The translations under genes were made by a program, and so were the position numbers. The notes below the pieces were generated by a model. That model ran no database searches, had not been told where the DNA came from, and saw nothing but the letters and a program-made list of their open reading frames with translations. From NCBI GenBank assembly GCA_012932295.1, contig JAAONU010000011.1:41418352-41482351 (forward strand): 64,000 nucleotides of DNA, in the 5' to 3' direction. The number at the start of each line of letters is the position of its first letter. The stretch's first letter is position 1. Shown piece by piece: positions 25,441 to 39,112 of this stretch. This DNA is from Cyclina sinensis. Taxonomy: Eukaryota > Mollusca > Bivalvia > Venerida > Veneridae.

Positions 25441-26290
25441 AACAATAATGTCCTTTTGGGGAGACGTGAAACAGATGTCACATAATTATATCAGTGCTAT
25501 ACACTTAAGATGGTACCGATTAATAAACTCAAATATTTCGAGCAACCTTTGTTAAAGCTCCTATTTTGTTCTCTAGTGCTTTTTGTACATGTATATTCAC
25601 ATATCTACCATATGACACAAATGATCAATAAACAGCTTCTTACATGATTCTTATCAGGAATTCGTTTTGATTTACTTAAAGAGGTGGGTGTCAAGAATGG
25701 AGACATTATGTTACACTGAAACAGTTGGTGTTACTCACCAGATAAATGCGCTTAATACAGAAAATGTTCTTACTTGGTTTTGAAAAACGTATTCAGTTAA
25801 ATGACATCTGAAAACGAAGAATAAATTTAATCTTGAAACATATACCAGTAAGATTAAAGCACTGCCACTAATTTTTTTTTTTTTTTTGCTTTGTTGAAAG
25901 TGGCTCAACTGTATAATTGTTTCAGCGCTTTTGATACATAATGTAAGTGTTTATATCAACATGGTCCACATACTTTGGAATGTGTGCTAATATATTAACA
26001 TTTTCAGTCCTGAAATCACAAAGAAGAGAATAAAATAAGTTTAAATTCATTCAGTGTTGCGTACTGGAGATCATTCTCGAAGCAAGAGAATACGTAACAC
26101 GCAAACAAGTCAAGACTTTCAACCTAAGCAAATGCAACATACTGTCAAGTATGATTATTCAATCTATTGGAAAAAATATGATAATTCGTCTTCAATGCAA
26201 CAGTGAAAAAATACATAAAAACTTACTTTCTCAAATTTATCCCAAACTTTATTACTTCAATTATAGTAAACAAAATCTGTTTTTGTTTTG

Positions 26291-26315
26291 CTCTCTCTCT
26301 CTCTCTCTCTCTCTC
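26291..26315. repeat. (CT)n microsatellite
   Basis: About 12 uninterrupted CT units in non-coding AT-rich sequence. Confidence 0.95.
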
Positions 26316-28039
26316 GTAACGTAACAGAGGGTTTTTGTTACTGCTTTTCTATTTTTATCTGTTTGAATACAATTGATTTCTGTTGTATCAATGTATTTCG
26401 TTATGAGCCTAACTTCTCTTGAATGTGTAAATTTAAGCACTTTTTTTTTAAACATATACTTACAGGTCGAACTGCTGAAATGCAAAACGAACAAATCATA
26501 ATTGAAAATTCAAGAGAAACAAAAATGTATTTTCTGTAGGCTTTCAATCAGACATTTCGTCTAACCCTATTTCCATTCCACTCCAAACTGGTACTTTTTT
26601 CAAGTTTCTGTTTTTCAGAAAGCTGGCACCTCAGAGGTTTTTATTAACATTCTGAATAACAAAAGGTTTAACTAAGCGTGTGGCTCGGAAGCAGACGTGC
26701 GTCTTAATGGATTACTGAATGTACAGCATTTCAATTAAATTCTTGGAGCATTGTTTCGTTTCATGTCAACAACAGATACAGAGAAAAAAATGTCTCAATC
26801 TTGTGTATTTTGAAATGAGAACGCATTTGAATTTATTTGATATTGATGTTTTTAGTTTTCGTACTTGCTGTCCGTAAAACTGAAAAAAACGTTGTACTGT
26901 TAAAATAAGAAATTGATTGAAAGTTTTGTTCTTAAGTTCATAATGAAACAGAACACACGAAAATGCCTGGACAGTTCACTGTCTTATCACATTTTTCTAT
27001 TATTTATTTACCTTATCATACTGACAAAAGAACTCGTGCCTATTAAATTGCAATTAGATATTAAAGAATGTGTTATTTACCGAGAAAAATGTGTCTATGG
27101 TTGGTTGGTCTTTTTCAGGTAAGCCCATTAAATAGTTTATGAAATAAAAATCTGTTTCAAAGATACTGTCATCTATGATCATCATTTCTGTTTTTGCTTA
27201 TTCTCTATTTGAATAAAGTATAGCAAATATACGCACTTGCCATAAAAACATGTTAGAATTTCAAAGAAAAAAACTCACCTGCATGATTTTTCAACGTTCT
27301 TATAAAAAAATTGATATAATACTTGAACAAAGTGGGGAACGTTTTATGGGGATAACAAAGGGCCACGAAAATGAACGCAATGCATTTTCAATGGCCGCTT
27401 GCATTCGAGAAGCGATGCAAATAACTATCTATCGTCATTTTTTCTTTTATTTTCATTTTTCATTTTTAAAAAATAGCTGCAAATGCAAATGGCTACTAAG
27501 TTTAAACATTAACAATACCTACAGAAACACAGAATTTAAAGTTAAAGGAAATATAAAACAGACACCAAAAATAACAATTAAGAAAAATCCCTGTAGAAAA
27601 AAATCTTTTCAAGTACCAATAAGTTTGTCGATAAACTAAAACCTATTATCAGCCAACAGTTTGGTTCAGCCGCAGATGCTGTATTCCTTAGTAAGACGAA
27701 TAATACTTTCACATAAAGCTATATACAGATAAAAAACACCATCATTTTCACATTTAATAGACATAAAGACAACAATCTTGTTTTCTGATATAAATGGCAC
27801 AGTAGAGCATGCTTCTGTTTATAAATAAAATCATCGAATAATAAAGCATCGCATTTGCCAGCCGATTTCTCTTAGATAACCAGAGCAATATTAAACGAAT
27901 AAAGTTATCGTCTTTTCATATATAAGTTATTTGCTCACCAAGTTTTGGAATTCTTATAAATATATCATGTCATATAGTATATAATTGATATCATGAGTCT
28001 AGAACTGACCTTTGTAATTTAATTACAAATTTTTCCTTT

Positions 28040-28240
28040 ATACCATAATAGGAGAACTTTGTACAAACAGAACGCTGGTAAAACTTTTAGAAACACAAGT
28101 GATGGAATAAACTATAACTATTATTCTATCGACGTAAACTGCGATAGTCACTGTCAAAACTTGTTAGTCTTGTTCAAGTCACAGTGCAAGAACGTTTCAC
28201 CTATCATCTTACTGGATTTTTCTTCACTGAAGGTCGAGAA
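28040..28240 (+). repeat. Old duplicated block, copy 1
   Basis: Shares, in order, 'aggagaac.ttg', 'attctat', 'ctgtcaaaact.g' and 'gtcaca...caagaa...tatcatctta' with 29915-30110. Strongly diverged, with small shifts of frame between copies. Direct orientation, about 1.88 kb apart. Confidence 0.45.
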
Positions 28241-29518
28241 GAACAATAGGGTAACTTTGGATACAGAAAATGTTAATTACCTTAGGACTAGTTTTGTATG
28301 AATAGTTGATAATGGCGGATCCTATGGTACGTTTGCTACTCAAGGATTTGAACAAATAAAACCTCACTGAATTTGGCCCGTAGGTAAAATATATCATATC
28401 CGTCATATGATCTTTGTTTATAGTTGGGAAATTTATTGAAGGAAGATGTTGTAAGGTCGACATATTATCATCTAACCTCAATGATATATTAGCGCACTTT
28501 TCACCCGTGAAGTTTTAAATTATCTTACAAACAACCCTGTGTGGGTGGTCATCAAGCAGAGCGATATTCTCGTGCATCTATACTGCCTACCCCTTAGCTC
28601 TTAAACATATTATCCAAAATGATGAAATGCCTGCATGTTAAACCAAAGCAGAATAAATTTGTAAGCCAAAAATGCAACAACCCAAATTTAACTGTAAAAT
28701 TAATGGACTAATTTAAAGTTATCTACAGAAGATTTTCAGTATGACACCAGGTTTACATACTTACGTATTTACTAAGAAGATAAACTTACATTTCTGTTAT
28801 AATTGATTCAGTTATGTTTACTTGCCTAGATTATGCCTGGCAAACGAACAGAACGCTCATGACAAGTGCTAGGTATAACGTCCATTTCTCTATGTTCAGC
28901 TGTAATAGTTCTGTTCGTGCCAAGATAATGTCTGTTTGATCGTTCCAAATGTTCTTTATATAAACGTTCCTGCACTTATTCTTTTGTGGTTTGTTCTTCG
29001 TAACCTCTTCTGGTGTTTTTAATAGAAATATTTCGCCTGACTGATGTTGTTTCACCCTTATACTAGATTTTTCCCTATTCAAATGATAAATAAATGTCTA
29101 TGATAGTACATGCCCTTGAGAAGTTTACAGCTAAAGGATATAGGAGAAAGAAAAAGCCAATACTTTTCAATGCTATAAATAGGACAGTCCTTAATCTGAT
29201 TGTAGTTGTTTGCCTCTTTAGATAAAGACGTAATTTTTTTCAATGACGAAAGACTTATGACGAATTTATTCGATATGTGGCTAATCTCCCTAAGACCTTG
29301 GTGTTCAAATGTACTTAATACTATCATCCAGCATCAACAAATGGTTCTGATTAATTTGAATGACATGTGTTTTTCTATACGAAGAAACATAGCACTCGTT
29401 AGAACTTTCATACATATCTATTTATACTTCAGTCCTCAGAAAGAACGTATTTTCCTTTTATACTGAATATGCCTTACATTATTTGGAAGGTTTAACTGAG
29501 AGGGAGAACAACTATAAA

Positions 29519-29545
29519 CAAGCAAACAAACAAACAAATAAACAA
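29519..29545. repeat. (CAAA)n short microsatellite
   Basis: Runs of 'caaa' with a 'taaa' variant, in non-coding sequence. Confidence 0.85.
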
Positions 29546-29914
29546 GAAAAAAAGAACAACTTAGTTCTCCCATGTGGATTTTTATATGACATCTGTTTAG
29601 CCTCTAGCTTCCTTTTAAGTAATTCAAATATAACTGCATAATCTACATATAATTAATTAAAAGATCCTTACTAGGAGAAAAAGAAGACAATTACATATGT
29701 AGAAACTGTTTTGATAAGAATCTAACTGCTGCAGCGTGTGGCTACATAAATGGAAATAGGATTTATATTTTGCAAACAAAAACATGCTATTTTCATTTTT
29801 TCTGACAGTACATTTTCATTTCGAAATGCAGATAAAATCATAAAAGCTTGGAATCAATTTTAAAGAATATTGATATTTGTCCATCGAGGCGCATTTGAAT
29901 TTAATTTGCTTCCC

Positions 29915-30110
29915 ACACCAGGAGAACATTGAAATGAATTATATACAGAAGATAATGAATGCATTGCTAGTATCATTCTATCATGTTTGTCTGCCGGCTG
30001 TCAAAACTCGTTCGTCAATGAGCCTCTTTTTTATTTCCAGGTCACAACTCAAGAATTCTTCCTTATCATCTTATTTGCATTTTATCTCTCTACTATGGTG
30101 GGCAACTGGT
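29915..30110 (+). repeat. Old duplicated block, copy 2
   Basis: Partner of 28040-28240. This copy has the splice-acceptor-like 'cttttttatttccag' ahead of the shared 'gtcaca' motif, which copy 1 lacks. Confidence 0.45.
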
Positions 30111-30178
30111 TGGAAGAAAAACATATCGACTTCAGGCAAAAAGCAGACCTTCAAAGAATTCAGTACGGCTGGAAGTAG
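30041..30178 (+). CDS. Possible terminal exon with one membrane helix (unrecognised)
   Basis: After a good acceptor (pyrimidine-rich, ending 'atttccag' at 30040) there are 45 open codons ending at TAG 30176-30178. They begin 'VTTQEFFLIILFAFYLSTMV', a plausible transmembrane segment, followed by a charged tail ending 'RIQYGWK'. No family recognised. The diverged copy near 28170 does not keep the frame. That weighs against strong coding selection, or means the older copy is dead. Could equally be chance. Confidence 0.22.
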   Translation, partial: VTTQEFFLIILFAFYLSTMVGNWLEEKHIDFRQKADLQRIQYGWK

Positions 30179-30810
30179 TGCCCAATTATCTACACACAGT
30201 TATAGAACCACTCAGTTTGTTTATTGCTTTGTGCAACAGCTAAGGTAATTTTGTACTGCAACATGCCTAGAGTTAAGTAAATCTTAATATATATAAATTT
30301 TCATATTGATTTGTTTGTATTTGTCAGTATGCTCTGGAAACGGCGGTAGATTGAAAAATTCGTTTACTCATTTTAACGTAAAAGTTAATCCCAGTATGGC
30401 ATTTTGCATTACATATTACATAAAGTTAACACTAATGCATAGACTTCATTCGGGTTCTAGCGGTAATGAAAACTGTAAATAGTTTTTAAAAAGAGGTATG
30501 TATATAAGAATTTTAATTTTTTTCTTAAATTTCAGTTGAGGAAAAGTTACAAGTATATTACTGGTGTTTTCGCTCATTATTTGTCAGTTGAAAGAAGCAA
30601 TAATGATAAAAGCTGGCAATAAACTTTGATAAAGAAATCTTACTTCTGGGTATCATTTCAAATCTTATATTTTATCCATATAAAAACAGCAATAAATAAA
30701 CATTTATCACACAATATCTTTTTACCTAGGAATATCTCAATAAAATTCAGCAATTTATTTCTAAATGCCGAGATCCTGGGTAGAAGAAATTCTATTCTTG
30801 TCTCATTTAG

Positions 30811-30891
30811 CTACATTGTATTAACTCTGACAAAAGGCGTCCACGTAGAGGTATTTGAACTGAAGCACATGGATCGAGAAATGCTTTCCGT
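30811..30891 (+). CDS. Possible internal exon, 81 bp (unrecognised)
   Basis: Flanked by a strong acceptor ('ttcttgtctcatttag' ends at 30810) and a donor 'gtaagc' (30892). In the open frame it reads 'YIVLTLTKGVHVEVFELK' followed by 'HMDREMLSV'. A length divisible by three and balanced composition set it apart from the surrounding AT-rich open frames. No family recognised; no neighbouring exon could be joined with confidence. Confidence 0.25.
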
Positions 30892-32035
30892 GTAAGCCTT
30901 GTTTACAGCTACATTTTTTGCTCAAGTTTTCTGGTATAACGAAATTGACATAGTAAAGACCATATTTTGAGGTTGTTAGAACAATTTAAAGACAAGAAAC
31001 AATGATTATTTCATGTGAAAAGATAAGAGAACTTCTACAAACGCAAGATGATTCAGGACCATACTGCCATTTGTAGACTAAATATTTTCATTACAGATAA
31101 CTAAAAATAAAATGTTTTTATATAAATCATGGCTATAAATTCAACATCATGAAGACTCTAGTCTAGTGAGTATACATGCACAATGTATATATAATTTGGC
31201 GTTTGGATGTTGTTCTTTCCTCACTATGCATCGCCCCTTAACAAAACACTACATTCGATCTTTCTGTGTAGCTTAGCTGTATTAAGTGGCTAATATTCAC
31301 TCACGCACTAACAAAAGGAACTCTGTGATATCTCATATGATTTGTTTATTCACTATGACATATTGCTGGCAAAGACACTGAACATCAAGTGCAGCTCTGC
31401 GGAAGATAATTGTACTTCACATTAATACTTTGATGCAAGAACCTTCTAGATATCATATCACATGTAATTACCTATGCAAGCCCACCTAGATTTCCTAAAT
31501 GATTTTGTGGTATGTGACTGTTATATTCTTGCGCCTTCTCTCTATAAATATTTGATACATATAAGATGTTTTGGTCTCAAAAGCACATAATATGCAATTT
31601 TTCGAGACTGTTTCATACCAGATCGATTGATTTACAAAGCAGATGCTACAAAATGATGTCTTTAGTTAAAATGAGTTACAAAAAAATCAAATAATAACCA
31701 AAAAGGAAACGCAGCATGTCGGATAGCACTTAAATAAAACATTTGAGCAAAACCAGCCTCTTATGCTTTTGCATATTCATTATACAAAAACATCTGCAAA
31801 AATATCACAAGTTCTCTGTTGTCTTCACTAACTAAACCTTCGAAAGATTGTCACTACAGAACTATTAACGTCTTCATTATATAGCTTTAATGCAGATTTT
31901 CTACCCATGATACATGACAACCTACTTGTTACGTGGACCAGAAAACTTTACAATGTATAAGTCTCTATGTTTACCTCTCCTATCTAAATTTATCCAACTC
32001 TCAGACCAGTATATCTACCTGTCCTCGTAGTCAGG

Positions 32036-32110
32036 CTTCAGTGGTTAGCTCGTCCTGACTATGATTCAAGAGATCGCAGATCAATCCCCGGCCAGGATTT
32101 CAGATGAAAG
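32036..32110 (+). repeat. tRNA-derived SINE head, degenerate
   Basis: 'cagtggttagctcgtcctga' fits an A box followed by an anticodon arm, and 'gatcgcagatcaatccc' sits where a decayed B box would be, followed by a 'ggccagga' arm. No full cloverleaf. Likely another tRNA-derived SINE, different from the one at 25358. Confidence 0.42.
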
Positions 32111-33176
32111 GAACGTTATACCTCAGCTTAGTTTAGTTCAGCTAAGGCCAATTTGTCAAGGTGGTATAAAACTATTACAGAAACTGGTGAACACAAAATG
32201 CCGTCTTGCACAAATATGTTCTATATCATATGCAAGTAGAATATTCTAGCGCACTGATACCTCTCTAACAACTTAGAATATGATCCGGCATACCAGAAAA
32301 ACTGGAGTTTGACTAATTCTTCATTTATTTGCCCTTGAATTTAAGACAACTATATATGTGACGCGTTAAAATTAAAATAAAGCAAGAATATATATTTTCA
32401 TTCTACATCTGGAGCTTGTTAAAATTGACTTTGATAAAAACAATGTCTTAAAAGATATACAAATGAAACTGTCAATCTGTCAATTTTATGAAGTACCACA
32501 GCTGACAGCTGTCGTGTACCATTGGAACAATATCTCACGCCTTTACTAAGTATTTGTGAATTGTTTTATGAATTAGTAGATATTTATATAAATGCAATCT
32601 GCATATTTAAGAAATATTGCGACTAACATTTTTATATTTTTCATTGTCTTTTCTTTTTTATGTAGAATCTCGTGAACAAAAGAGTTTATCCGTGATAAAA
32701 TCGTGAAATCAAATTTTAACATTGCAACAATGATCAATTTCAATTTCTGTATTATTGATAAATCTAAAACAAACTTTGTTTGTTGTTGATGAAGAGAAAA
32801 AATCAAACATACTGGTATATCAGATCAAAGTTATACTACCGACATAATTGTTTAGGTTTTTTTAAATATCTTTCAAACTGAGTCAAAGCACTATTGTCAT
32901 ACAACTTCTTCAAATGTTTTTTCTTTCTGCAATGAAAATGTTATTATCTTAAATGATCTAAACATTGGGGACTAATAATCATCTTATAGGCAATATCAGT
33001 AAGTTAAATTTACAGGGGCTAGTCTATAAAATATAATTCAATGAATAACTACTGTGGACTGATTAAGTCTTAACGATGGTTATGAAACAGTCTTAGTTTG
33101 CTGTAGATACACTAGAACGTCCTATTAAAATTTACAAGAGTCAAATATCGATTTAAAAACTGTTTTTGCCTTTTTT

Positions 33177-33360
33177 ATAACCGATGTTTTCTGCAAGGGA
33201 GGTTTTGTCTTACATAAATATCAGAATAACTTTCACACAAAGATGACGGCGAAATGAGTGTTAATTTCATAACCGATGCCTTCTGCAAAGGCATGGATTT
33301 CTCACATATATATCAGTAAAAAATCACACAAACAGTGACGGCGAAATTTGTGTTTAATGG
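33177..33360 (+). repeat. 92-bp tandem duplication, two units
   Basis: 'ataaccgatg' starts the units at 33177 and 33269. Both continue with 'ttctgcaa', 'atatcag', 'tcacacaaa' and 'tgacggcgaaat'. About 20% divergent. No coding meaning seen. Confidence 0.8.
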
Positions 33361-36300
33361 TCAGACTACTTGCTTTCAATAGTAGTGGTGTGTGATATCA
33401 TTTTTCTTTAAAAGACTTTGGCCATTTGTTTTAAACATAATGCAAATGCACCGTACATGACAGCACTACTGTTCAAGCAGAACTATGTCAATTAACATTT
33501 GATTGTATCGTCAATAAGGCGCCACAAAGCTATGACATTAAAATCAAACATCAAAGCGATTTCATGACAACACGATATTTAATGGCTGGCACGGCTTTTC
33601 AATATTGTTTGAACTAGTTCAAGGAGTGCATTCATTCCACACAAAAGTCAAATTTAAGGTACAAATTTAGGTCTTTAACATTCTTTTGGGTGATGCTCGG
33701 AATAATCTCTAAAAAGCATACTCACAACAAAAACGTATTAAATGAGCTCACAACTTTTCCATGGCAGCTTTTTTGTAAGTTGTTTGTTTTTTTTAATTTT
33801 TAATAAAATGGAAAGAAACAGTATTTGCTGTCCGTTAAATGAAAATTGTCAATAGTTTATATACGATGTATACCGTTTGCGAAAAAATACACCGTGTTAT
33901 AGCAATGTCTTAGTGTAATGGTTCTGCATACGTTTCATGTACAAAAAAAACCCGTAAGACATGAGGTGCAGAACGAGTCGTTTATGTTAAATGTACTACT
34001 TATTTCACGATCTTAATATAACATATATGATTAAGCCTTCTTATGCATAAAAAGTAACAACTAATTGAACTTTATTACGTCTAATACATATCGTTTAATT
34101 TATATTTATCATTTTGTTCATAACAATGAAATCGTGCATGTTTGCCAACTTTAAACATGAACTCTTTTTGCGCACTTTACTAAGAGAAAGATATTTTCGG
34201 GTGTCTAACACCCTGTTTTTATATAAATATGTTTTTTTCTTTGAATCTAACGCGTCATAGTCGAATAAATCTGTTTGCCGCGAAACGCCCCCTTTTGTTT
34301 CATATAAACTGTCTGGTTAAAAATAAAACATACAAGTATACAAATAAAAACTACATAGTGTCATTTGTAGTGCTGCAGAGGAATAACCTGGCCATAGTGT
34401 TTCAAATAAAACAAGTACGTACAGCCGACGCTTAACAAAAACAACTTTTCTCCTTGCAATCACATTAACTGCACATTCACTTCTAAGTATCACTTAGGTT
34501 GATTGTGAAATATAACAGCTAATAAAGAAATACACTTAACGTTTTTATAATAAACATTAACGTCTTATCCTAATGAAATACCTAAATATGAATTCTTTGG
34601 AAGGCACTAACATAACAATAGTAGTGCAACCGGATTTCTATTCCGGATATATCTAATGCTTTTTTAATTCACAAGAGCATTTACTTGGCAATATGCTCGT
34701 ACGTGCTTCATACAGTTTTGTGTCACTGCTGTCCGGGTACGATAACTTTATTACCACCTCTTGTATCGGAGCTACGCTCTTTCATATGCTTTTTTGTTAA
34801 ATGTAACCCTTCTGGGATTTACTTAAACTTTCAAATAGCGTTGCTATCAAGGCTCTGCACAGGTACACATCAATCATAGCTTTCAAACGCCCTTACAACA
34901 CAAAATATGTTCTTGTTAAATCTAAATTTCAAGACTTTAATATTAAGTTTTAAAACATGTACATATGTCAGGCAAGTGCATTTGTTCTAGCTGTTCACAC
35001 TTTCGAAAATTGTTGAAAATTATAGCTTTTCATGTCCACAAAAAAGGTGCAAATTCAAACTTAGATATGATACAAACTCTACGTATTTCTAATGTTATTT
35101 TAATCGCATACACAAAATGTTACAGTCAGTATGTTAGCCAGACTAGACAACCGTTTCAATACCCACCCTTTTGGCATTAGCAGTTTTATACTACATATAT
35201 ATGTGTTAGCCATTACTTGTTTCGTTCATGTCTTTAAGAAGTATATGTTATACAATTTTCTGATTTCTTTAAATTTTCATATTGTGAGTAGTAATTCAGT
35301 CGTTGCTGTATTTCAAAATATGGGCTAAATTAGCATTTTCCTATAGAGATGTTACGAGCTTTCCAATCAAATTATTGCACCATAAGAATGTTTTTTATAT
35401 ATTATGTGCTATTTTTTCGTTTTTAATTTTAAACATAACTATGAAAAGATGAGCCACCAGATGATACTATACATTTTCGGAATGAATAAAGAGTGTTTAC
35501 TTAAAATAAAATCTTAACTAACAACTCTCAAATTAGGCACAACTGCATCAAAAGGTAAGCTTTCATTAAATTATTATGTTCTGAAGTAGAAGAGTAATTG
35601 TGTCCAAAACTGCATGTTAAAATGTCGCTAAAATTACAAACAAATTAAAATCTTTTACTCTCTTAGTAAATATAAATGCGTGTGACAATTCTATCTTTTT
35701 TAATATTTCTAGTAAAAACTTTAAATACACATATTGCAAGTAAAAGTACAAATCCTTTCATTTAAAAATGTTGTTAATTTCGCACCTTAGGTATTTCTTT
35801 ACAAACGTTGAAGTAAAAAAAAAAATTCTTTTTTTGATATATTCATCAGAAAGTCTTACCTTTTAATTTCTAGGCAAACTCCTAAATTTGGCACACGAAA
35901 GACCACGTATTTTGTCATAATTTTCGATATGATTGCAATGTTTTCACGAGAAAAAGTTTTCAAAACCACATACAACAGAAAACTTTATCTTACAAGAGCA
36001 AAACAACAGTAAGTCACGAGATCAAATTTGATTACAATGTCTAACAAACTACCTATTGCTCCAATGAAAAATAAGTTTTTGCCTAAGATGCTCCAACCAT
36101 CGAATGCTTTGTATCCTTAACGCTAACAACACGAACGTACGAGAAAATCCAATACGTCCCGATGCAAGTCTAGCCTGCTATTCACACACGAAACTTCACA
36201 AAGACAATATCTACTTAAACTACTTGAACAAAACCCTTAAAACATAAAATCTGATTTGAAATATGACGAACACTTTTCAACATACTGCTTAATATAAAAC

Positions 36301-37128
36301 ATATAGGCACAAATTCAATTTCTATGAAATTTCTAAGCAAGTTTTCTGACGATGGTTTTGCATACGTACAGGTAACAACGTACTATTATATGATATTACA
36401 GAACTCGTATACTAAACAACTACCTTTTTACCATTGATTATCTAGCAAAACAATGCGTGAGCTATCAATTTACATGGACATGCATAATGTTAATCGAACA
36501 ACAAGAAAAGACGGCTATATTTTGAGATGAGGAAGAAATCTGATTACTTGTCATCTTAACGTGAAACAGCTGATGGATGTGTTGACACTGATGACATTAA
36601 ACAACAGATGTTCACCCTGTTTCCATACGATTCCAACTAGACATTATCTCGAGATCAAAAAGTACTATTTAAGTATTCTAGTAACCGCCCGTAAAAAGTG
36701 ATGTCTAAATTAATAATATAGTTATTACAACGTCTCTAAATGAGGAAAATAGGTAATGATCTGCTTTTATAAAGAAGACTGGACACAGAAGAAAGTAAAC
36801 CAGACAACATGCCACTGAAAACGTGCATGATAGTTCAGTGAAATATTTTATATTTTAGTCCAAATGCGTTTGAAATATAAAAAAACCCTAGAAGCCTTAT
36901 TTTATCTAAACACACTTGAAACAATTGTTCGTAAAATACTCACACTTTAAAGTACTAAAGCATTCAGAATAAATAATGTAGCTTTAGTCTTTCGATTAGC
37001 CAGTTCAATAGAAATTTACAATATTTGTTGTTTCCATCATAAACTTTATCATTAATGTGCCTTTTATACTCAAATCCAGGCTTCAAGTATTTGATAAAAA
37101 TTAAAGAAAAACTGAAGAAAAAGTGCTA
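33361..37128. other. No gene seen
   Basis: AT-rich sequence with short frames only. A 40-codon ATG frame near 36574 has cysteines (NNRCSPC) but no further support. Confidence 0.5.
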
Positions 37129-37195
37129 ATGACGGTATCATGTGGCGGAGTAGTATCGGTCCATTCAGCCGAAGACATTGCTATTAGGCATGAAA
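37129..37195 (+). CDS. Possible first coding exon (unrecognised)
   Basis: ATG at 37129 opens a frame 'MTVSCGGVVSVHSAEDIAIR' followed by 'HEKR', which runs into a good donor, AG|GTAAGA, at about 37195. An in-frame stop lies about 30 bp upstream, so if it is an exon, this ATG or an upstream acceptor sets its start. Composition is richer in G and C than the surroundings. No family recognised and no confident downstream partner. Confidence 0.25.
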
Positions 37196-38819
37196 AGAGA
37201 AGGTAAGATTTAATTTATATCTACAGCTGTCTGTAAGTAGTTTAAAGCAATATAGGATTTAAGAATAAAACCCGAGTATCTGTCAATCTTTATTTCAGAT
37301 AAAGTAAAGCTGTAGCCTTAAAATGCACTTTAATTGTAAAAGGAATCACATCTGTTATCCGTCTTATGACATTTGTAACAATGGCTCGAGATATCGATTC
37401 TGTTTTATTGTTTTGATATTAAGCGAATTTTCATATTCGAAATGATCAGATACAGAAGCATAATGTTTTGAAATGCTGAATGTATTCACAGATTTTCTGA
37501 CACCAATACAGTTACAGATTTCTTGGTTTAAGGTTGTGTCAGACTAAATGCAGAATGCTTTCATATGTCACTTAAAAATCAAGCTTGAATTTACTTATTT
37601 ACTCGTATTTAGCCAGAGCATTAAAGTCATAAATAGTCTATATATTGGAATTTTGTGACAGCAATTTGGGAAAAAATCAAAATACTTAATTTCTTATTTT
37701 TTCGAATTAACAATTACAGACAAGATAAATAACCTATGATTGGACAATAATTTTTAAAGCAAAGGTATTAAATACTTTTTCTGATGAGGCGTGGCCCTCC
37801 TTTTTACATTTTTGTGTTGTTACACTAAGGCTAAAAAAGTTACCTTTTCGTAACTATGTACAAATATTACAATAGTGTTTCTGAATCGTATGACACAAAC
37901 TTTTTCATGATAATCACATCTTATAAACATTTAACACCTAACTGCAATACGTAAATATCAGTTTAAGGACCAACTCAACTTCGCATTCTCACGCAGAATA
38001 CGTTAAGTAACCAAATATTATAAAGCACTTACACTCTTAGGGCAACCGGTACCCTTGGTATGATTTATAATGGTCTGTTTATTCAACTTCATTCAACTTC
38101 AGACATTTTCTTGACAAATACACTAAGAATGTGCTTATCAAATGTTTGAAGCAGTTTTGTTGAAGAGAAACTGCATCACCGTTCATTGCCACCCAAAAGT
38201 GGTAATATTATTTGCCGACAAGACAATAATTCAAATACGAAATATGATTAAGTTCATAAGATCATTCTTAATCTTTAAAATCCACCAAAAGATATGTTAT
38301 TTTTTCAGTCTAAGTAGTCTAAATCTAACAAATTCAAGTCAGGTAAGGGTCCTTTCAAATCGTTAATTTCATACTTCAAAAACTTAATAATTATATTTAT
38401 CTGCATTTAAAATATGTTTTCCGTCTTGATAAATCAAGTGTGCGTTATAAATTCACTTTGTTTTCTTACCTGCTGATTTAAAATTAAAACTTCTATTACA
38501 ATACAACTGTCTAAACTAGTCAAATCTATAAAATTTCTCAGGATAATAGCATTCAAAGTGAAAGGTCAGCTGATAAAGTGTTATCCCTCTATCCGTTATT
38601 AAATCCCCTTTTACTCTATACAGACTTTTAGAAAGCAAGTTTAATTTCATTAAAATGTAATTCAAAGCAATGTACTTGCACGTAATTACACTACAAAGAA
38701 AAGAATAATTATAATAATAATAAAATAACCACAAGAACGATAACTGTAAGCCGCATTTCCTATCAATCACCTGGTCTTCCACAACACCTTGCTTACATCC
38801 ATTCTATAATTGTTTTCAG

Positions 38820-39112
38820 AAACTGGCTTGCTGAATGGTTTGTACAACCCCAAGCAACCAGGAAAACTCCTATTCACTCAACTCGTTGTGAGTTTGGCAT
38901 AATACATATTAATATGGAACGCGTTTAAAACCTTTAAGACAACATTTTTTTATCCTTTGGAAGAGCTTAAAACAAAGTACTATTAATTTGAAACCAACAG
39001 TTTCAGCATTTTTGTTGTTTTATATCAACTCCAGGAAAGCTTTATGAACATATTCGTGGCCAGGAGAAAGCGAAGTATTAGTCAACTTTGTTACGGCTGT
39101 TGGGTAAATTAA
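38820..39112 (+). CDS. Possible last two exons of an unrecognised gene
   Basis: A 68-bp segment (38820-38887) lies between an acceptor 'aattgttttcag' and a donor GTGAGT. A second segment starts at 39035 after 'atatcaactccag'. Joining them keeps one frame across a 147-bp GT-AG intron. It reads 'TGLLNGLYNPKQPGKLLFTQ' and 'LV', then from the second segment 'ESFMNIFVARRKRSISQLCY' and 'GCWVN', to a stop at 39110-39112. The stretch RRKR is a possible furin-type cleavage site. Other frames of the same DNA are also open for 15-30 codons, so the frame is not certain. No family recognised. Confidence 0.28.

Larger units (their letters stand above)
22761..28039. other. No recognised gene; microsatellites and one SINE relic
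   Basis: Apart from the listed repeats, I see nothing. A 129-codon frame at 27250-27639, the longest unassigned one in the window, is lysine- and asparagine-rich like the surrounding base composition, has no recognisable domain, and is probably chance. Confidence 0.5.

Noticed and set aside
27250..27639. 129-codon open frame, the longest outside the receptor
   Set aside because: Lysine-, asparagine- and isoleucine-rich like the local base composition, no domain, no second frame support; length is not surprising in 64 kb of AT-rich DNA.
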